Made by a program: the position numbers and the translations under genes. Shown piece after piece: positions 60,225-64,000 of a DNA stretch of 64,000 nucleotides. The stretch is from JAEUIE01 sp046350055 (GTDB lineage: Bacteria; Planctomycetota; Planctomycetia; Gemmatales; HRBIN36), in assembly GCA_046350055.1 (NCBI GenBank), contig JAXMBC010000001.1, positions 930,001 through 994,000 of the forward strand, written 5' to 3'. A model generated the notes under the pieces. It did not search any database and was not told the origin of the DNA. It worked only from the letters and a program-made list of their open reading frames with translations. Each line of letters starts with the position of its first letter. Within the stretch, counting starts at the first letter, position 1.

Positions 60225-61157
60225 CTACTCCCGCAGCAACTCCCCCAAATGCGCCGCCACACACTCCGGCATCCGCTGCAGCGAATACCCGCCTTCCAGG
60301 CAACTCACTACCCGTCCTTGACTGTGTACTGCTGCCGCTTTCTTCACCTGCTGCGTCATCGTGACAAAATCCTCAGCCCCCAGTCCCAGCGAGCCTATCG
60401 GGTCTTCCGCATGGGCATCGAACCCGGCACTCACCAGGATGATATCAGGCCTGGCGACGGCAACAGCCTTCTCGAGCGCCGCATCAAACGCGGCGAGATA
60501 CTCACTTGGCGAAATACCAAACCGTAGCGGGATGTTGATCGTGTGCCCCAGCCCGGCACCAGTACCTGTTTCGGTAGCTAACCCGGTTCCGGGGTAGAAC
60601 GGGTAACGATGCAGGCTGAGAAACGTCACCTGCTCATCGTCATAAAACGCGTCCTGCGTGCCATTGCCATGGTGCACATCCCAATCGACAATCAGCACTC
60701 GCTCGGCTCCCCGTTGCAAGGCGTGCCGGGCTGCCAGGGCGATGTTATTGAACAGACAGAAACCCATACTCTGGGATGGCGTCGCATGGTGTCCCGGTGG
60801 TCTGACCACACACATAGCCGTGCGGTCCTGCCCCGCCATCACCGCCTCCACCGCCTGGCAACAGGCACCAGCCGCCAGCAACCCTACTTCCCACGATGCC
60901 GGGCTGACCACGGTATCCGCTTCGATGCGGCCACCGCCTGCCTGGCAAGCTGCTTGCACATAGGCCGCTACTTCGGGGGCATGCACACTGGCAAGGGACT
61001 CCGCACTGAGCGGTTCCACAACGGGCTGCTCGCACTGGGCAGCCAATTGCTGAAACCCGGGATGCTGCTGTATCGCCTGGTACCGTGCCGGGCATTCGGG
61101 ATGGCCCGCACCGGTGCGGTGTTCCACCAGACGTGCATGCTGGAAGAGAATGGTCAT
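60225..61157 (-). CDS. Histone deacetylase family (class II/AcuC-like) protein
   Basis: This is 310 residues of the arginase/HDAC fold, a zinc-dependent lysine or polyamine deacetylase. The signature residues are present: CVVRPPGHHATPSQSMGFCL (the paired His), VLIVDWDVHHGNGTQDAFYD (zinc Asp and His), FLSLHRYPFYPGTG, ISPSEYLAAF, ILVSAGFDAHAEDP (second zinc Asp) and SCLEGGYSL with the active-site Tyr region. The start lies only 4 bases after the stop of the sirtuin gene, so the two deacylases are one operon. Substrate not determined. Ends 28 bases from the convergent kinase. Confidence 0.93.
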   Translation of the reverse strand: MTILFQHARLVEHRTGAGHPECPARYQAIQQHPGFQQLAAQCEQPVVEPLSAESLASVHAPEVAAYVQAACQAGGGRIEADTVVSPASWEVGLLAAGACCQAVEAVMAGQDRTAMCVVRPPGHHATPSQSMGFCLFNNIALAARHALQRGAERVLIVDWDVHHGNGTQDAFYDDEQVTFLSLHRYPFYPGTGLATETGTGAGLGHTINIPLRFGISPSEYLAAFDAALEKAVAVARPDIILVSAGFDAHAEDPIGSLGLGAEDFVTMTQQVKKAAAVHSQGRVVSCLEGGYSLQRMPECVAAHLGELLRE

Positions 61158-61161
61158 GGAG

Positions 61162-61971
61162 TTACTGTATTGCTTCGTTCACCAGTTGTGGCATCACCTC
61201 GACTGCTGTTCCCTGCAGCCACAGCCCCTGAAACTCGGCATGCACCGGGTTGACTTCAATGATGGGCACCTGACGCCGCCGGGCCAGCAGAGGCAGACTG
61301 CAGGCGGGATAGACCTCCGCCGATGTGCCCACGACGATCATCAGATCACACCATTCCACATCCTCATTGGCCTGTTTCCAGTCAGGCTCAGCCATGTTTT
61401 CGTGGAACAGGACAATACTGGGCCGCACCATGCCGCGCCAGCTGAGCCCCAGCAGTCTGCGTATGCTCCGCAGCAAGCTGATGATCGAGACTTTGCCCGC
61501 CAGCTGCTGATGCAGGTCGTCCACCATGGCAAGCAGTTCCGGCTTGGACAGGCGGCGGACAAACTTGCCGTGCCGATCGATGATCTTGAACAGTGAGCCA
61601 TGCACTTCCCGCACGCGGATGTTCCCTGCTTCCTGATGCAGGTTATCGATGTTCTGCGTGATGACGGTGACCATCTTGTGGTCGGTGAGCTGGGCGATGG
61701 CCCGATGTGCTGCGTTGGGAGTGGCCCGGGCGATCGGCTCCACGACAGCGAGGATAAACCGTGCGACGTTGCCGGGGTTCTTCCACATCTCCGCCATCAG
61801 CCCTTTCCAGTGGGCATACTTCTCCGGTGGAAACTCCCGCCACAGGCCTGTATCGTCGCGGAAGGTGGGAATGCCACTCTCCGCCGAGATGCCAGCCCCG
61901 GTGAACACGGTAACCTTCTGAGCATGCCGCAGCAGAGCGGCGGCCTGGCTGAGATGTAGCATGGTCTTCAT
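61162..61971 (-). CDS. Sirtuin (Sir2-family NAD-dependent protein deacylase) lacking zinc-site cysteines
   Basis: This is 269 residues. The NAD-binding and catalytic motifs of sirtuins are intact: VFTGAGISAESGIPTFRDDTG, TQNIDNLHQEAG and the catalytic His in VREVHGSLF, then VVGTSAEVYPA and IIEVNP. Normally the stretch after VHG holds four cysteines binding a structural zinc. Here that region (KIIDRHGKFVRRLSKPELLA to RPSIVLFHENM) has none and is longer than usual, about 95 residues before VVGTSAEV. The enzyme may be zinc-free or act differently. It precedes the HDAC-family gene by 4 bases; both should regulate protein acylation. Confidence 0.85.
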   Translation of the reverse strand: MKTMLHLSQAAALLRHAQKVTVFTGAGISAESGIPTFRDDTGLWREFPPEKYAHWKGLMAEMWKNPGNVARFILAVVEPIARATPNAAHRAIAQLTDHKMVTVITQNIDNLHQEAGNIRVREVHGSLFKIIDRHGKFVRRLSKPELLAMVDDLHQQLAGKVSIISLLRSIRRLLGLSWRGMVRPSIVLFHENMAEPDWKQANEDVEWCDLMIVVGTSAEVYPACSLPLLARRRQVPIIEVNPVHAEFQGLWLQGTAVEVMPQLVNEAIQ

Positions 61972-62173
61972 CCTGAGGACAGAACATCATACTGGGACAC
62001 CACGGGGAGAAGTTCGTTCTCTAACTATTACTGTCTGGATCAAGTCCCGTGCATTTGTGTCTACGCCCTATGTTTTCCTCCCTGGCTGTGATAAGATTTT
62101 ATTACACTCCCACCAGCAACGTGGTGCTCTTTTGTCAGCTCCATGTTAGTCAGTCAGTCCCCTGGTAGTTCCC

Positions 62174-64000
62174 ATGCGTAGCCTTGCATCGTGCATCACG
62201 ATTTGCCTCGTCGTCCTCTCCCTGCTCGCGCAGGAACCACCGAAGCCGACCAAGGCCCAGTTCGATCACTTCGAGCAGCAGGTGCTCCCGATCCTGAAAG
62301 CCAGTTGCTTCAAGTGCCACGGCGGCGAAGGCAAGCCCAAGGCTGGCCTCTCTCTCATCACCCGCGAAGGCATTCTCGAAGGGGGCGACACCGAACCCGC
62401 GGTCAACCTGAAGGATCCGGCCAAGAGCCTGCTTCTGAAGGCCATCAACCACGACGGCCTGCAGATGCCACCTACCGGCAAACTCACTCCCGCCAAGATC
62501 GCCACCATTACTGAATGGGTCAAGGCAGGCATCCCCTGGCCCAGCCACATCAAAATTGAAGTGAAGGAACACCATACCGAAGGTGGTAAGGTAACGGCGG
62601 AGTCGAAGAATTACTGGGCCTACAAGCCGGTAAGCAATCCACCAGTGCCTGCCGTGAAGAATGCAGGCTGGGTGAAGACACCCATTGATGCCTTCATCCT
62701 GGCTCGACTGGAAGCGAAGAACCTCTCGCCCAGTCCTGTTGCCAGTAAGCTGCATCTCATTCGCCGGGCCTACTACGATCTCATCGGCCTGCCTCCCACC
62801 CCCGAGGAGATCGACGCATTCGAAAAGGACAGCGACCCCGCTGCCTACGAAAAGCTGATCGACCAATTGCTTGCTTCGCCCCACTTTGGCGAGAAATGGG
62901 CCCGCCACTGGCTCGATGTCGTCCGCTTTGCCGAGACCAATGGCTATGAACGGGATGGTCCCAAGCCCTATGCCTGGCGATTCCGCGACTACGTCATCAA
63001 GAGCTTCAATGATGACAAGCCCTACGACCAGTTTGTCCGCGAACAACTCGCCGGCGATGAGATTCCCGGCGCTGGTGCTGACGCCATCATTGCCACTGGC
63101 TTCTATCGCCTGGGGCTGTGGGACGATGAACCCGCTGATCCCAAGCAGGCCCGCTTCGACGAGATGGACGACATCGTCGCCACCACTTCCCAGGCGTTCC
63201 TGGGCATGACCATGAACTGTGCCCGCTGCCACGAACACAAGATTGATCCGATCCCCCAGGCTGACTACTACAAGATGCTCGCCTTCTTTGCCGACATCGA
63301 ACGCTTCAGCCTCGACCGCAACGTCCGTTCACCGTACAACCTCACCGACATTTCCTCGCCCGAAAAACGCAAGGTCTACGAAGCGGAGTTTAATCAGCGT
63401 CAGCAGAAGATGAACGAACTCCAGGCCGACATGGTGAAGCTGGAGGATCAGATCATCAAGCGCATGCCGGCGGAGGAACAACGTGCCAGCGAAGGGCTGG
63501 ACCGTCCTCAAGTCGTTGCCAAGATCAACAAGTTCTGGAAGGAAGAGGAGCAGCAGAAGTACACCGAACTGAAGAAGGAGTACGAGAAGCTCAAACGCAA
63601 GCCCGAACCACAGCGTGATCTCGCCCTCTCGGTCAACAAGTGCAAGGTGAATCCGCCACAGACCTATGTCATGCTGCGTGGTTCACCGCATTCCCCGGGT
63701 GCCAAGGTCAGCCCTGCCTTCCCCAGCGTGCTTACCGACAAGGCACCCGAACTGAAGGCTCCTGACAAGGATGCCAGGAGCAGCGGACGACGCACCGTCC
63801 TCGCTAACTGGATCGCTTCCAGGGAGAACCCCCTCACTGCCCGTGTCATCGTCAACCGCCTCTGGCAACACCACCTCGGCAAAGGCATCGTCGCCAGCTC
63901 CAACGACTTCGGCAAGTTCGGCTCCCTGCCAACCCACCCCGAACTGCTCGACTGGCTCGCTACCGACTTCATGAACAACGGCTGGAAGATGAAGCGCCTG
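62174..64000 (+). CDS. PSCyt1/DUF1549/DUF1553 planctomycete cytochrome protein (partial)
   Basis: The first 609 residues are present and the frame is open at the window end. A signal peptide (LASCITICLVVLSLLAQ) is followed by a cytochrome c-like haem site CFKCHGGEGKPKAG near residue 47 and MPPTGKLTPAKI, the planctomycete PSCyt1 domain. DUF1549 spans about 160-400, starting TPIDAFILARLEAKNLSPS, with MTMNCARCHEHKIDPIPQ as a second CxxCH site. A coiled-coil part (about 405-485) leads to DUF1553, seen as RTVLANWIASRENPLTARVI and RLWQHHLGKGIVASSNDFG. It is exported and probably acts with a DUF1501 protein, but none is adjacent in the window. Confidence 0.93.
   Translation, partial: MRSLASCITICLVVLSLLAQEPPKPTKAQFDHFEQQVLPILKASCFKCHGGEGKPKAGLSLITREGILEGGDTEPAVNLKDPAKSLLLKAINHDGLQMPPTGKLTPAKIATITEWVKAGIPWPSHIKIEVKEHHTEGGKVTAESKNYWAYKPVSNPPVPAVKNAGWVKTPIDAFILARLEAKNLSPSPVASKLHLIRRAYYDLIGLPPTPEEIDAFEKDSDPAAYEKLIDQLLASPHFGEKWARHWLDVVRFAETNGYERDGPKPYAWRFRDYVIKSFNDDKPYDQFVREQLAGDEIPGAGADAIIATGFYRLGLWDDEPADPKQARFDEMDDIVATTSQAFLGMTMNCARCHEHKIDPIPQADYYKMLAFFADIERFSLDRNVRSPYNLTDISSPEKRKVYEAEFNQRQQKMNELQADMVKLEDQIIKRMPAEEQRASEGLDRPQVVAKINKFWKEEEQQKYTELKKEYEKLKRKPEPQRDLALSVNKCKVNPPQTYVMLRGSPHSPGAKVSPAFPSVLTDKAPELKAPDKDARSSGRRTVLANWIASRENPLTARVIVNRLWQHHLGKGIVASSNDFGKFGSLPTHPELLDWLATDFMNNGWKMKRL

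Overview
The window looks like chromosomal DNA of a planctomycete of the Gemmata type (order Gemmatales). The evidence is GC-rich coding DNA, three eukaryote-like Ser/Thr kinases, two PEP-CTERM proteins, DUF1501 and PSCyt1/DUF1549/DUF1553 proteins, a BBP7-type outer-membrane protein, TIGR03067/lipocalin-like secreted proteins, and exported repeat proteins that share an N-terminal LExLxDRxVPA-type motif. I saw no rRNA, tRNA, CRISPR array, integrase or complete insertion sequence.

Layout. 1-9.1 kb: a cut-off DUF4239-like membrane protein, a secreted alpha/beta hydrolase, a zinc-finger Ser/Thr kinase, two TIM-barrel sugar isomerase-like proteins, an FAH-family enzyme, a lipocalin-like secreted protein, a SIMPL-like protein and an RTX/DUF5666 protein. 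9.4-14.3 kb: two convergent PEP-CTERM proteins sharing a terminator, two membrane proteins (one with an apparent frameshift in an N-terminal zinc ribbon) and a secreted trypsin-like protease. 14.4-29.05 kb: the most unusual region. A three-gene operon encodes a 1751-residue membrane protein with a degenerate caspase-like domain and a vWA domain, an 864-residue pseudo-caspase relative, and a secreted Ig-like protein. It converges on tssK, and tssL and a short tssM follow on the other strand. No sheath, tube, spike or ClpV gene is in the window.

29.2-39.4 kb: a giant Ig-repeat exported protein closed by a strong terminator, a BBP7 outer-membrane protein, a kinase next to a divergent PPP-type phosphatase, and HEAT-repeat and hypothetical secreted proteins. 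39.6-47.7 kb: a DUF1501 protein, a translationally coupled isochorismatase/DUF4832/propeller-like operon, an RlmI-like methyltransferase, an FMN reductase and an HNH nuclease with a small partner. Paired palindromic (REPIN/MITE-like) elements sit in the gaps. 47.8-51 kb: a small Cys-rich secreted protein and a four-gene cassette with a holin-like protein and a papain-like peptidase. 51.2-64 kb: a small secreted protein, aroC, an AT-richer RTX protein, a glycosyltransferase, an MBL-fold hydrolase, a TPR kinase, a sirtuin/HDAC deacylase pair and a planctomycete cytochrome protein cut by the window end.

The best candidate for an undescribed system is the 14.4-29 kb island: T6SS-type TssK/TssL/TssM parts beside membrane-anchored pseudo-caspase and vWA proteins. 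Second is the operon joining a sirtuin that lacks zinc cysteines to a histone-deacetylase-family enzyme. Starts were chosen by ATG, Shine-Dalgarno-like sequence and signal peptide; functions are recognised from memory of the families and were not searched.
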